This document shows positions 1-12,300 of a stretch of 64,000 bases of DNA, one piece after another. The translations under genes were made by a program, and so were the position numbers. The DNA is taken from contig CM060838.1 in NCBI GenBank assembly GCA_030762175.1, forward strand, positions 21,386,001 to 21,450,000, in the 5' to 3' direction. Position 1 is the first letter of the stretch. Each line of letters opens with the position of its first letter. The notes under the pieces are model-generated. The model saw nothing but the letters and a program-made list of their open reading frames with translations. It searched no databases and was not told where the DNA came from. This DNA comes from Metallyticus violacea (Eukaryota > Arthropoda > Insecta > Mantodea > Metallyticidae).

Positions 1-1166
1 ACACTTCTCACCTCTTTGAATTAACATTTCAATCCCTCCCTCCCAAAATAGTCAGATGTCTTGTCTGCAAAATGGGCATAAACAGCATGCATCACTTCTT
101 CATCACACCTAAATTTCCTTCCTCGAAGATCCTTCTTGAGTTTTGAGAAAAGGAAATAGTCACTGGGAGCTAGATCTGGATTGCAGGGTGGATGGTCGAT
201 CTCTAAGAAGCCACATTTCTTCACAGCTTCCTTTGAAACAAGAGCTGTGTACACAGCGGCGTTGTTGCGAAGCAGGCGCACATCACCACCTGCTTTCCTC
301 GCCTTTTCTCTTTGATGGAGGTATGTAGTCTGTGCAGTAGGCCAGTACAATATTCCCCATTTAACGTGGTATTCCTCTCCTCGAAGTCAATGAAGAATAT
401 TTCTTCACAGTGCCAAAAGATTGTGGCCATGATCTTCTTGGTTGACTGGATGTTGGCCTTTAGAGGGGTGCTTCGCCAGGTTTACGCCTGCCGCTCCATT
501 GCTTCTCTTTTGGGCAAGGGATCATAGTAGAGGACCATAGTTTCATCTCTGTAACAATGGTTTGTAGAACTTCTCTCTCGTTGCCACGACAGAGCTCCAA
601 AAATGCCTGACATTAATGCTTTTGAACTGAGGAAAGAAGTCTAGACATCCATCTTGCACTAATCTTATTCATGTTTAAATGTCCATGAATAATTCGAAGG
701 ATTGTTTTAGAAAGGCCAAACCTTGCTGCTATTTCTGTAACTTTGAACTTCCGGTCTTCCATAATTTCTCGTTTCACAAGAGCGACATTTACAGAACTGA
801 GGACCTCCAAGGGCCGACCTGCACGTTCTTCATCTTCAATACTTTCTCGACACATTAGAAAAAGTTAGGCCCATTGTTTTGCAGTAAAATATGAGGGGAA
901 TGCTTCCAAACACACCATCCAATCCCTGTTTATTTTCATTTGAAGTCCTTCTTATGTGAAGAACTTAATAACAGCTCGAAACGCCATTTCGAACATGTCA
1001 CAATCTGCACACATAGCCTTCTTTATGGAATTATATCTGATCAACTGAACACAGTGGAACGGACGTTACAGCTGCAATTATTTACTTAATAGATAGGGTA
1101 TGGCATCAGATAAAGCTTTTGTGAAGTTCTCATCGGCGAGATCGGAAACTGATGAACCTACCCTCG
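1..1166 (-). pseudogene. mariner transposon copy 1, broken transposase, 3' end off the window
   Basis: Read on the minus strand this is most of a mariner (DD34D, IS630-Tc1-mariner superfamily) transposase broken by frameshifts and stops. The N-terminal helix-turn-helix block (855 to 613) contains KVTEIAARFGLSKT. The C-terminal block (350 to 21) contains NPDLAPSDYFLF, which carries the third catalytic aspartate. The second catalytic site reads RLLRNNAAVYTA where the related copy at 24286 has RLLHDNAPMHTA, so the catalytic Asp is Asn here. The 5' terminal inverted repeat occupies about 1143-1166, ends in CCTACCCTCG and is followed by TA at 1167-1168, as expected for mariner. The other terminus lies beyond the left edge. 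It is a dead copy. Confidence 0.88.
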
Positions 1167-1554
1167 TATATTGTCACTATTTCTAGCAAATGTAAAGAAC
1201 CCGCCAAGGAATTTCTGAGTGTTGAAATTGTTGAATATGGTGAGTGAAAATTAATATCCAGAATTTATTACACGTTGTCGTGTTTTCACTGAAGAAACGT
1301 TGGTTGCTGCCATTCATGTATCAAGTATGCCCTTGAAATCAGCGTTTAAACTTGCATAGTAACTGAGATTTGTTGCAATGTTCACACTGCCTTGCTTATC
1401 CTTTCAAAAGATGTCGTTTCTGTAATTAGTATTAAACATGTTTTGAAGTACCGCTTCTAATTTTTTTGTTGAAGTATATTCAAAAGAAGGGATCAGAGAA
1501 CGTAGAAGTTTTTACATAAAACTCCTATACAACAATATGTACTTCGAAGCAACA

Positions 1555-1555
<1 letters not shown>

Positions 1556-1618
<63 letters not shown>

Positions 1619-1636
1619 GTTGTTGTTGTTGTGGTT
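1556..1636 (+). repeat. (TTA)n microsatellite grading into (TTG)n
   Basis: About 60 bp of uninterrupted TTA units pass into TTG units at about 1617. Confidence 0.95.
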
Positions 1637-2185
1637 GTAAATGCCTAATAAATATCCGCAACTGTTAGATCAGCTTTCCTTACTTCGTCGTCCTCGTCCT
1701 ACGAGGAGAAAACGTATTTCGGAGTCGTAGAAATGTCGCATTAAAATAGTTCATTCAGAGGTTAAATGGTCAGAATATACAATTCCGTTGCAGTCATGTT
1801 CTATCTCTGTCTACTTTGATCCGAAGTTCTGCTCTGATTTCATGGTAAGCGTTTGGTTCCTATCGTGTTCGTTTTAAAAAATGTCTTGGCATTTTCCTTA
1901 AGAGTTAATTTTCGCTTGAGGTCTCCCGATATAACATGGCAGTTTCCTCTGCATAGCAAATCTACAAAGAAAATTTACCCGCAGGAAATTACGTGCTGCA
2001 GGGGTTGTTGGTAATTCCGTTGTTTGTCCTGATGCAGAGTTCTAGTTTACAAACAGCTAAACGTGATATTACTAATTGCTTTTTAAAGAGAATGCTTTAT
2101 TACATAGCTCCATATCGGTTGAAAACGCAAAAACATAAGTGAGGAAATGCTAATTTGTTTTGCAGATAATTAGGTTAGCATTACT

Positions 2186-2233
<48 letters not shown>
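2186..2233 (+). repeat. (CT)n microsatellite
   Basis: About 48 bp of near-perfect CT repeat, followed by a further pyrimidine-rich stretch. Confidence 0.95.
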
Positions 2234-2236
<3 letters not shown>

Positions 2237-2739
2237 GTTTCTCTTTCTCTGCCATATCCACCAGAAGCTACCTTTATATTAATAATGTGGTTAGCACCGT
2301 TCTCTCTCACAGGAAGCATTGCGATAAATTTTTTCCAAAAATGTTTGGAAAAAAATCTTCATTTTTCAAAGAAAGCAAAATTAAAGTGGCTTAAATTGAA
2401 ACGTGTAATTGAAATCTATTTGAACTTTTTCTTCCTCTGTCCTTTCTTCAGAACTTCACGAGATAATTCCAGAGAAGCAGCAATTCGTTTCTTGAGCTGC
2501 ACAGATGAGCTATGAAATCTATTCAACTCCAAGCTGCGTTTTATTCATCAGAGAGAGAGAGATTGCAGTATAATATTATGTACTAGTAAAGTTTTGCATT
2601 TTGTTAACAGTTCATACATGGGATTGGGTTTTGGGAGAGTTTCCCGACGGTAATGGTTTTAAGAAGTTTTTTTTGTTAATAAGAGCTCTAAATATTCAGA
2701 AACTAAGGTTAAGGTTACAAAGCCTTCAGTGAAACGTGT

Positions 2740-3655
2740 ACATTTTATTCATATAACCAATACAGCCAACTGATAGTACATACATTAGGTTATATTTCGA
2801 CATAGTCTCCATATCGGTTTAGGCACTTATCGCTTCGTGGGAAGAGTTTGAATATTCCCTGCTGATAAAACTCCTGTTCTTGCGTGTTCAGCCACGTTGT
2901 CGTGAAATGTTTCACCTTCCGTCTGAAGCGAATAGTCGGCCTCCTCGGTGCGGTGCTTCTTCAAGTGAGGAAAAAGGTGAAAGTCACTTGGAGCGAGGTC
3001 AGGGCTGTAGAGAGGGTGGTCGATGATGTTCCAGCTAAATTGCTTCAACGGCGTGGTGCTCTTCCGGGCAGTATGAGGTCGCGCGTTGTCGTGAAGGAAG
3101 ATGACGCCCTCGGTGAGAAGTCCTGGCCGTTTCCTCCCGATTGTTTCGCGCAATCGTGTCAAGGTACACCCACGCTGTCCCGAAACACTTGAGGACATCA
3201 CCTTCCCGCCAGATGACGTCACCTTAAACTTCTTTGTCTTTGGAGAGGAGGGGTGTTTCCACTCCATTACGACCGCTTACTGCTGGGGGTGCAGTGGTGG
3301 ATCCATGTTTCGTCACCCATGACAATGTGGTGAAGAAAACTCTGTTCTTCCGTGGAGAACCGTCGCATAAAATTGCAGAGTTGCCCCCATGCGCCTCTCC
3401 TTGTGTTGGTTGTACAGATTTGGTGGGACTCATCGAGAACAAACTTTCCGGTACTGCAGATTATCGTGAACAATTGAGGAATGACATTCCCAATTCTACC
3501 GCCATATGGCGTAACGTGATCCTCCCGTTGTCTTGAATCAGCTCCTCCACGCGAGCTGTGTTCAAATCTGTTGATGCCGTGATTGGTCAGCCACTGCGAT
3601 CCTCGTCGGTGACGTTTTCTCTACCGGCAGCAAAATTTCGATACCATTTAGGATG
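2740..3655 (-). pseudogene. second mariner subfamily, frameshifted transposase
   Basis: Minus-strand mariner transposase remnant, clearly different from the copy at 1-1166. All three catalytic regions can be read but in different frames: GDETWIHH at about 3300-3320, HDNARPHTA near 3110 and YSPDLAPSDFHLF near 2990. The N-terminal part (about 3640 to 3480) reads WYRNFAAGRENVTDED and then ARVEELIQDNGRITLRHMAV, the usual mariner helix-turn-helix linker. The start of the protein and a clear terminal inverted repeat were not found at the right end, and the left boundary near 2740 is approximate. The triad is retained but the reading frame is broken several times, so the copy is inactive. Confidence 0.85.
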
Positions 3656-3659
3656 ATAT

Positions 3660-4713
3660 TTAGAATGTTATCTTATTCGTATTTTGTATATTTTAAAAGT
3701 CGTATTTCCGGATATTAATTATATATTGACTTCCTTTATATGTGCATATGTAAATGATATACAAACGACAAATATTAATGAATGGAAGCATGGTTGGATT
3801 TTTAAAGTTTTTGTGTTATATATTGTGCTGATTTTGTATTAATCAGTCAACCTAAATCAATACTTTTACTTCTGTTCTTTCTGACCCTCAATTATGAAAA
3901 CGAACGTTTAACTTTATTTTTAAAAATTACCCATGATCAAATTTCCATGTTGATGGCTAATAGTATTTTTTAAAAATATATTTATTCACTTTTATATGTT
4001 AAATATAAAATATTTGTGTAGTAAATATCCTACATGAACTTGACCAAATACATATAATAACTTATTAATTTTATGCTGAGAAAGTAAACTGCCATATATA
4101 TTTTTTTCGTTCTGTCCCATTGCCTCAGAAAAAGTTCCTACTGTTTGTAATACTACTTTTTCACAGTTTTTCATAATTGAGCAAATTAATTATCGCGTAT
4201 TTTGAATAATAGAAAAGTATTTTGAAAATATTTCATATTTCTAAATTAAACATTTTAAGAAAAGTGTATAAAACACCATAAATTAAATAATAATAAATCA
4301 ATTAAAAACCATGTATTTTAAAAATAATTGGAATAGCTTGCAACATTTATATCTCTCACAGGGCGTTTAAAAAGTTGGCCTGCTGAGTCTTATTTTAAGT
4401 GAAAGTATATTTGTCTCCGGAATTAAGAATTTTCAAGCGAACTAAGAATGGAAACATTGCTATGTAAGGTAGAGCATGGGATTTTATTGATTTACATCAA
4501 TGTTCTGATATTATGAAAGTAAGTAGTGGACAGTTTACAGTGTTTTGAGCTTTAAAACAGAAAAGGTCTATTTTTTGAAGATTTTGTCCAATTTTACTGG
4601 TAGGCACCCTTAGGTTCTCTACGATTTGCTTAAGATAGCCCTCAATGGTTCTTTTATGACATTACTCAAAGTTAATTGTAACAGTGTACATGTATGAAAT
4701 TGACAAATTAGCA
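3660..4713. other. unassigned AT-rich spacer
   Basis: Very AT-rich, with short A and T runs. No open frame with recognisable content and no tRNA-like or TIR signal was seen. Confidence 0.5.
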
Positions 4714-4715
4714 TA

Positions 4716-5305
4716 CAGAGGGTGTCAAAAATGTATACACACTTCAAGTATAGGAAAAAAAAACTGTTAACATAAAACTGGATTCATACAAACAGAAAAT
4801 GATGAGCTCTAACCACCTTAGACTTTTACAGTTACAACAGCTGCTCAAAATGCCCACCATCGGCGTCGATACACTTCTGAGTACGTTGAACTACTGACTG
4901 AGCAACGTTTGCGAAAGTGTCCTCAGCGATTGCAACACATGCCGTTTCAATTTCTTCCCGGAGTGCTGCCAATGTAGCTGGTTTACTACGGTATACAACA
5001 TCCTTAAGAGTTCCCCATAGATAGAAGTCCAACGGAGTTAGATCCGGAGAACACGGTAGACATATCTCCATTGCCTTTGAACTTCAACAACATTCTCGAT
5101 TTTCCAGTACCATTTCAAAATTACTTTCCGCTGTTCAAACGATAATCTTGGCTCCGTTTTGTTGTAGCAACACTGTCTAGCGTAATGTGTGTCACGTCTG
5201 TGTACAGAGCATCATACTACACATTACTGTTGTTTTTCGGCCCAACTTTGAAATATATTGAATAGATATCTATTGTGAAAGTGTATATAATTTTGGCACC
5301 CTCGG
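4716..5305 (-). mobile_element. family B TIR element copy 1, core-deleted (590 bp)
   Basis: Terminal inverted repeats begin CAGAGGGTG(T/C)CAAAAATGTATACAC at the left and end in GGCACCCTCGG at the right. TA flanks both ends (4714-4715 and 5306-5307). On the minus strand it encodes an N-terminal segment (EPRLSFEQRKVILKWYW, about 5145 to 5090) of the DUF4817 helix-turn-helix type. This is joined directly to a transposase C-terminus at 5071 to 4832: CSPDLTPLDFYLWGTLKDVV, later CIDADGGHFEQLL and a stop. The third catalytic Asp in SPDLTPLD is present. The first two catalytic regions are removed by one internal deletion. This is a non-autonomous deletion derivative of a Tc1/mariner-superfamily transposon. 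Confidence 0.88.
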
Positions 5306-5307
5306 TA

Positions 5308-6436
5308 CATGCAAAACAAGTTAACAAGCAGAGTTTGCTTTCATCTAAATGTATATTTGATAGAAGGCGTGTTCTGAATTATGGCAAAATCTCGCAACTC
5401 CCACCAGGTTTGAACTCGCAAACAGTGGGCAATGTGCTAGATATCAAAATTTCGGTGGCTGGTTCGTTGTTTGCATGCTTTTCGTGTCTTTCTTTCCAAT
5501 GACATACTCTTCCTTGTTACTTCAGTGTTTGTGAAGCGAGACGCTGCTTCTAGACTTGCAAAGTGCCGTGTTCCCCAGCTCTCGTACTTTCAACCCCAGT
5601 TATCTTGTCCGCGAGGGGCAGGAGCATGGGTTTTGTCAATAATTCATACAGGGGTCCCTTCCCAGTCACGGAAGTGCATCAAAACTCGGAGCGCGTCACG
5701 CAGAAAATCCACCCAGATGCGATTTAATGATCCCCCATACCTAACGTGGCACCCATATCGCTAGCAATTAGTAACGTTACAGTAGCACGGATTTATTTTA
5801 CCTCTCTTTCTCTTTTCTACCTGTATGCACATTTCCCCCCCTTTCGTTTGATCTCTTTCACACTTTCTTCAGGACCCTTTACCTTCTTCTAGTTCTTTGT
5901 TCCGATGATCATCAACATTACAATTTTCCTCTTTCTTCCATGCTATGCTCTTAGCTTAGAATTTATTTTCTTCTTTATTACACCTGTTCTTTCCCCTTTT
6001 GCTTTTCTTTTACACAAACTTATCTTTCTCTTCCCCTTATTATTACTGTCCTGTGCTATTCAGATCTTCCCTTGATCCACGAATTATTTCTCATCTCTTT
6101 GTTATGCATTTTCATAGAATTATTTTTCATTGTTTTGCATATTTTACTACTTTAATTATATTTTCAGTTTGTTAATTCTTCCCTTTTAATTTTATTCCTC
6201 ATAGGTTTTCTTTATGGACTACTCTATTAGTACATTGGCCACACGAACAGATTGCAGTTTTGAATCAATTTCTCTTTCTCCTCATCTCCCTCTCTCCTTC
6301 TCCCTCTGGTGTTTTTCTCGTGTCAACTTTCAGTTCCTTTTTCTATGTCCGCCGATTTTTATTTATTTTCTCTAAATTCACTCTAAAATTTCCCCCTCCT
6401 CTATTCTCTCTTCTTACGTAACGTGAGCAGTTTTTT
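5308..6436 (+). other. unassigned, with a long plus-strand pyrimidine-rich tract (about 5780-6430)
   Basis: From about 5780 to 6430 the plus strand is strongly C/T-biased (clusters such as TTTCTCTTTCTCCTCATCTC) without being a simple microsatellite. The 97-residue open frame at 5471-5764 shows no recognisable domain. Nothing else identifiable was seen. Confidence 0.5.
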
Positions 6437-6698
6437 TAATATTATTTAACGACCTTTTTTACTACTGAGGCACCACAGGCGATGGACACTGGTGATACAT
6501 GAGATAAAATGATATATTGGGAAAGGATTTTTAAGGAAGGAAACGTTCCAGGCCTAAGTTTAGGGCACCTCCCAGCATTTGCCATTTATCAGGACTGAGG
6601 AAAACCTCAAGTCAGAGAGGACGATCCTGGCATGGATTCGAACCCCAGACCTCCCGCTCACGAGTCCGCGCCTTTATGACCTCGGCCACCCTTGGCTG
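6437..6698 (-). mobile_element. SINE-B copy (reverse orientation)
   Basis: tRNA-derived SINE. The head at the high-coordinate end carries the pol III B-box region GGGGTTCGAATCCATGCC (read on the minus strand) and the arm GCGCGGACTCGTGAGCGG. The body includes the reverse of GGCCTGGAACGTTTCCTTCC and ends with CTCAGTAGTAAAAAAGG. It matches the copy at 21579-21874. Confidence 0.85.
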
Positions 6699-6699
6699 T

Positions 6700-7800
6700 A
6701 TGGGCACCTTGTACGCTACTCCAATATGACTGCAAAATCAATGGAAAGCTATCAATAAAATGAAAATACAATAAATGTCTACACCAGTTTTCTAAAAGTG
6801 CTATGTATGTAATATTAGTAATCATTAGACACATTAAAATTGTATAATTTTTTACTGATCTCACTATAATATAAAGTTAATGCGCAAGTAAATTAAAATA
6901 TGATATTATTTAAGAAATATTTCCATAATCAGATTTTAAACCCTTAATGTTCTTGAAAGACATTTTTATGCTTTGCGAAACTCCTATGCACGTCAGCTGA
7001 TGCCAGAAGTGCGAATCCAAAAGACGAAGGTCCGCTTGTGAGAAATCTTGTAGTAAACTTCAACCTTGCAGAATCATCCTTTCTTTATGCATTGTGTGGC
7101 ACCCCACGTGCTTTTCCAGCAATTTGTTCCGGTTCTCCAGCATACCCAGCAACAGCCCATCAAATGCTGTTTGACCTCTTCCGTCAAGTATACGTCTAGA
7201 AAGAGCGCTCGCTACCTAGTCGCTGTTTTAACAATATTACTATTTCACTCGTGTAACATCATCTTAAAAACGAAACAAAATTTTGAATTTTGACCAATGA
7301 CAGCCGGATTACAGAGTGAAATTATAGGAAAAAACTATCGAATCTGTTGTATGCATTTGTCTTGTAGTCAATGTAGCCAAATCTACACCTACTAAATAAT
7401 TCCTAAGCACGCATCACTGACCACTTTTCTGTGTTGTCAGTAATTGTAAATTTAACTAACTTTATGTGTGTTCACTGAAATAATTGCTTTTGCATATTCA
7501 ACCAAACAGTCTGATCTCATTTTGTAAATTATATAACAATATCTGCCTAGTCCACCACAAATCTTAATAAAAACGATGTTTAGAATCGTAAAATATTTTC
7601 TATGTTTTGTTTTTCTCAGTTGGTATTAATAAATCAAACGGTAGCGACTGTAATAAATAATTTCGTCTATTTCATTCTCACGGTTTCTAAATAGATTCAT
7701 ATTCATAAGTAAGTATAACAGTTGTTAAGAATCTGTACGCGAAGAGTTTTGTAATTTTTCGCTGCTGACCTCAATTCATTCTCTCCAGTAATTAACCTTA
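6700..7800. other. unassigned AT-rich spacer
   Basis: No recognisable gene or mobile element. The short frame at 7066-7293 has no domain I recognise. Confidence 0.5.
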
Positions 7801-7802
7801 AC

Positions 7803-7804
7803 CT

Positions 7805-7856
<52 letters not shown>
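7803..7856 (+). repeat. compound C-run, (CT)n, (TA)n microsatellite
   Basis: A C run of about ten bases is followed by about 14 CT units and then about 7 TA units. Confidence 0.95.
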
Positions 7857-7989
7857 AAACCCAGGATCTTGATTTTAAACTCATATATTTCAAAGTGGGT
7901 TTAGATATTGTATTATGTAGTTTTAACTGTATATATTTTTGTATCTTTTTTTACAAAAGTCTTTTAATATACATATTAATGTGCTAAGA

Positions 7990-8291
7990 GTCCGTGCTGG
8001 TGGTCTAGTGGTAACCATACTTGTCTCGTAAATCCAAGATCGTTGGTTCACTCCCGGCCAGGGTCGATTGATTTTTTCGGACGTAAAATTTCTAAGTATG
8101 GCTTTCTTCGAAAGGTGAGTAAAGCTGCGGTTCTATGTCGTAGATTTACGGCAAGAAAAAGAACCTGCAGCCTGAAAGAAGAGGCCTCTGAGCAAATTTA
8201 TTTATCGGTCATATCACTCCATGAATTGAATGGGACGCTGATGACCTGGGAAGTTAAAGAGCGTCCGTAAATACAAGTAAAAAAAAAAAAA
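7990..8291 (+). mobile_element. SINE-A copy, full length, diverged
   Basis: tRNA-like head starting GTCCGTGCTGGTGGTCTAG with an A-box-like segment (TAGTGGTAACCATACTTG) and a degenerate B box (GGTTCACTCCC). The standard SINE-A body follows: ATTTTTTCGGACGTAAAA, then AAGAACCTGCAGCCTGAAAG, then GGGACGCTGATGACCTG, then GAGCGTCCGTAAATA. It ends in an A tract of about 13 bases. Diverged from the other copies, so probably old. Confidence 0.9.
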
Positions 8292-8759
8292 TGGCAAGAA
8301 ACATTACATAATGGCAACCAACTTATTCTGGCCCTGGCCAATTTCTAACTTCTATCCAGTTGTATATTTTAATTACAACAAAGCTTCATTTTAAACAAAT
8401 AATTAACCACTCACCTGTCTCCGACTATCTGTACTCTACTACTGCAATATCTAGAAGACATGCATTTCACCCTCATTTTATTTATGCTAAGCAAACACTT
8501 GCAAAGATGGCTAGGCATTCAGTTCAGACTGTTAGCCAGTCATACTCCAAACTACGTAATGTATTTCTTATCACAATTTTGATTATTGCTTAAACATTAC
8601 AACGACTTAAAAAGGGAGTGGGGGAGAGAGGAAAGAAAGAAAAGAAAAACTCCCATGCAGTTATATTTGTGCTATCTTTCTTTCGACATACCAATTCCAT
8701 TTTATGTTTTCTCTTTGCTTAAGAACTGCCTTAGGCTTTTACTGTTCTTTCTGAAAATT

Positions 8760-9200
8760 TGAAATTTAGCTATTTTTCTATCTAATGTATGACATTTGAG
8801 ATTTATTAGCTCCCTTCTGCAAGGTCATTTCCTTTACATTCAAATAATACCTTCATTACCTTCACATATAGGGCGTTTTCTTTGTCCTTTTAATCTCCAC
8901 CCCCCTGCTCTTATACATTCTCTCTTTGCTCATTATTTACTTTATCAATACATGCTTCTTCCCTTTCCCACGTGTTCTTCGTTGAATTATAAAAATATTA
9001 GCTACCTTTTTTCAGTTATCTCTTTTAACAGTTTTTGAATTCCTGTATCATCAAAGTTCCTCCTTGCTCGTTTCCATAAACCGTTACAATTATTTTCTTT
9101 TCTTCTCCAGATTTCTCCTAATCCACTGGTCTCTAGGTTATTTCGTAAATAACTAATCCATCTTTTATTCCTAAGGGACCTCTTTTTTTGGTACTTCAAG
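8760..9200 (-). pseudogene. LINE reverse transcriptase C-terminal fragment
   Basis: The minus-strand frame 9199 to 9002 reads KRWISYLRNNLETSGLGEIW and NGLWKRARRNFDD. Downstream on the same strand a second frame gives RLKGQRKRPIC. This layout resembles the region after the reverse transcriptase palm in some insect non-LTR retrotransposons. It is a short, frameshifted piece, and the assignment rests on pattern resemblance only. Confidence 0.45.
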
Positions 9201-9676
9201 TATTATCTTAGGAAGTTATTTCTAAATTCAATAACCGCCTTTTAATAAATAAATCCAGATATATATTTCTGTATTCTCTTCTGAAATCATGATGTAATGT
9301 AACATCTCAAATGTTCAAAATACCAGTTTTTGTAACCAGGTACTATTTTTTACTGTTTCAGTTCTTCGAAATGAAAAGTGAAACGTCAAAGAAACTTTAT
9401 CCACACGAAATTAAAATAAACGTATTAATCATTTTATATATAAATGAATTTATGCTTCTGAATTCTGGGAAATGTTTTATTTAACAATTACTGAACTCTT
9501 ATTAGTGCTGTAACTTCTGAAATTTCGCGAGCTAGATTTATTTTGAGGTTAAGAAGAAATAGTCTTAAATTAATATTTATACAATCAAAAATTTCAAATT
9601 AAGCATAACTGATGGTTAATTTTGTGCCCTAAATTCAATTTAACTCTTTAAACAACTGGCCTTTAATCTTTTAAAA

Positions 9677-9726
<50 letters not shown>

Positions 9727-10220
9727 TGTCATTAATTTTAGAATAACTAAGGTTTGTCCATGTTGAGCATAAAGACCCTGATACTGCAATATACCCGTTC
9801 ATCTCATAGAGCGTTTGTTGAAAATTATACACAACTAGGGCAAATGACTGACTGATTGATTATGGTTCATTTCCATTACGTGAGTTTTGAAACCAAAGAG
9901 GTAACTTCGGATTCAAAGAACAAGGTACTCAAATTTACAGCTACCGCTATTTTCCCTCGTCTCATAAAGGAGGTTGTAGTGGTCGTCTAAATAAAGACCT
10001 AATAGTCACAATGGATTATATCTTGTCAAGTGGATGTGTTTCGACCAATCAGCAATGCCTAGAATTACTGTTATTGATACTGGTTATCGGGTAGACATTT
10101 CAATCACAATGTTTTGAAATGAGTGATAAGTTTCGAGATATTAGTTGAATAGTAATTCATTTAGGGAAAAAATCCTAAGAAAGGGGCTAGTCCTCCTAGA
10201 GATATTATAGATATGATAGG
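9201..10220. other. unassigned spacer with an (AAT)n microsatellite
   Basis: AT-rich with no recognised gene. The microsatellite at 9679-9724 is the only clear feature. Confidence 0.5.
9679..9724 (+). repeat. (AAT)n microsatellite
   Basis: About 15 uninterrupted AAT units. Confidence 0.95.
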
Positions 10221-10527
10221 TTTTTTTTATTTTTATTTTTATTTTTTTTAACGCTCTTTAACAGCTCAGGTCATCAGCGTCCCATTCAATTCAGGGCGTG
10301 AAACGGCCGACAAATTTTGCTAAGAGGCCTCTTCTTTAAGGCTTGAGGTTCTTTATCGTCCGTAAATGTACGACACGGTGACCCACGGCTTACTTCCCTT
10401 CCGAAGGAAGCCATAATTGTGCGATTTATATACGCCCGAAAAAAATCAATCGATGCTGGCCGGGATCGAACCCGCGATCTTGGGTTTAGGAGGCAAGTAC
10501 GGTTACCACTACACTACCAGGACCGAC
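10221..10527 (-). mobile_element. SINE-A copy (reverse orientation)
   Basis: The reverse complement begins GTCGGTCCTGGTAGTGTAG, contains the B box GGGTTCGATCCCGGCC and the body segments TTCCTTCGGAAGGGAAGTAA and GGGACGCTGATGACCTGAG. A T-rich tail (A-rich on the element strand) occupies about 10221-10250. Full length. Confidence 0.92.
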
Positions 10528-10620
10528 AAAATCTATTGTTAATGGTCGTATAAAAGATTAGTATTATAGATGCAATTTTTTTGTAAAGAAAATAGAATGA
10601 AGCAATTTATCCGGGATAAT

Positions 10621-10938
10621 CCTTCTTTTACTGAAGGCCGTCATCAGTGCAATTTATATAATAATAAAGTTGTTTCATCTGTTTATATTAAGTACAAATA
10701 TTTTTTGAAAAATAGGATATATGATGAAATGGTTTGAATTAAGAGGTATTTAAGGAAGGATCCTGTTGAGAATATATTTGAATTGTTTGTTAGCAGAGGG
10801 ATGAAAGAGAAAAGATTAATTTCCAACCCTGTTCATGCTCCTATTGATGAATTAGGGTATGAAGAAATTAAAATACCTCTTAATAATGTGTTAAAAAGAC
10901 ATTTTTGGGCATTAGAACAGAGAGAAGAATCTCTATGA
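10621..10938 (+). pseudogene. decayed unidentified coding sequence (about 106 codons, one internal stop)
   Basis: One reading frame stays open from 10621 to the TGA at 10936-10938 except for a single TGA at 10735-10737. The downstream 66 codons contain VENIFELFVSRGMKEKRL and EEIKIPLNNVLKRHFWALEQ, which look protein-like (charged and amphipathic, not low-complexity). I do not recognise the family. It lies about 90 bp from a SINE-A copy, and no splice sites or TIRs were identified. It could be a retropseudogene, a decayed transposon gene or an isolated exon. Confidence 0.35.
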
Positions 10939-10939
10939 A

Positions 10940-12128
10940 TGAGGTTTGAACCCATTGGCTTACTTTTCTTTACATTTTAGTGTAAGATGCACAAAAGTTT
11001 TTGATATTTTAAGATTATAGTTTAATTCTGTTGAATATAGTAAGAGTATAGTATAACGCTTTATTTATCCTATCACGATAACCCTTTAATCAGATATCTT
11101 ACTTTTTGTGCATTTAAACATTTTTGAACCATATTTTGGATTGTACATAAAGTTTATGTTATTGGCTTTAGATGAAAATAATATAGAAGTATATAATAAG
11201 AATCTAACTAAATATATTCATCTTGAACATTTGCTGCTGCCCCCAGCGCCAGTGATAGTCCATGAAGAGAAAGCAAATTTGAAATCCTTAAAAAGTACTT
11301 TTGAGGGGGCGGGGCGACATATAGCTCCATCTGGTAATGAAGATGTAACTGCGTAAAATAACCGACTGCCTCTTTATATGCCTCGAAGCGAAAATGAAAT
11401 GTTCCTTTTGTTCTGATATTTTATTCACGTCATTTTATCTCTCATTCCCTTTTGTTTCTTGAAGCCTATTTTTGAGAGCTCCAAAATTTTGTGGGAGTAG
11501 GGCCCCAGGGAGACTAGCTAGCAGCCCTCTCCCCGCCGCGAGACGAGGCAATTTGTCTCCATGTACGTCCCATGCCACTTGTTGCTTCTCGCGAGAAGAG
11601 CAATTCGATTCCTCGGTGAAAGCGCTCCACTCGCCTGTCCTTAATTACCCCTCTTAGAAAAACAACGTTTAATCTCAGACTGGCTTAAATGTCTTCCATT
11701 GGCTTCGGATAAACACGTCCCTCGCCAAGCGAACAGAAAATGAAAGAAAAAGAGAAGGAACTCAGTAGCAAGAAGGACAGTTTTTTTATCACGGAAATTC
11801 ATAAGATAAGCAAGTGTTCTTTTAATAATAATATTAAGGCAATGAAGAAGACGGGAAAGAAAACGATGAAGGCAGCAGCTAAGACAGAAATTAGAAGAAA
11901 AGCGAGACATAAATGCACACGATAAAAGAAAAAGAGCATTAATCATTTTGAACGGCATTTTCTCGATAGTGAGTGTGAAATAAAAGAAATATTGTACAGT
12001 GAAGAAGGAAATGGCTACGATGTAGTCTTTATTAGCTAGAAAATAATTCAGCGCTTCGGGGCTCATGTAGAAAACTTTCGCCATTTCAACAACTACTGTG
12101 TATATAGTTACTTGGGCAATAAATGTAC
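10940..12128. other. unassigned; an 82-codon open frame of unknown status and a GC-richer patch
   Basis: An open frame at 11108-11356 encodes 82 residues including VIVHEEKANLKSLKSTFEGA. It follows the decayed frame at 10621-10938 on the same strand, but I recognise no domain. Around 11480-11600 the sequence is GC-richer than its surroundings and has no recognisable content. The long minus-strand frame at 11641-12249 is hydrophobic low complexity arising from the A-rich minisatellite and A-rich flank, and I do not regard it as a gene. Confidence 0.35.
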
Positions 12129-12268
12129 GTATTAGAACTGGGGGAAAAAAAAAAAAAGAAAAAAAAAAGAAAGAAAGGAGAAAAAAAGAGCATCTTGGTG
12201 TATTAGAACTGGGGGAAAAAAAAAAGAAGGGAGAAAAAAAAAAGAGCATCTTGGTGTATTAGAACTGG

Positions 12269-12300
<32 letters not shown>

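Larger units (their letters stand above)
1169..2739. other. unassigned AT-rich sequence with two microsatellites
   Basis: I see no gene or recognisable element here apart from the trinucleotide and CT microsatellites listed separately. The open frame at 2285-2515 has low-complexity composition and no recognisable domain, so I treat it as chance. Confidence 0.5.

Noticed and set aside
11641..12249. Long minus-strand open frame of 202 codons, Phe/Leu/Ser-rich
   Set aside because: It is the translation of an A-rich minisatellite and A-rich flank; hydrophobic low complexity, no domain.
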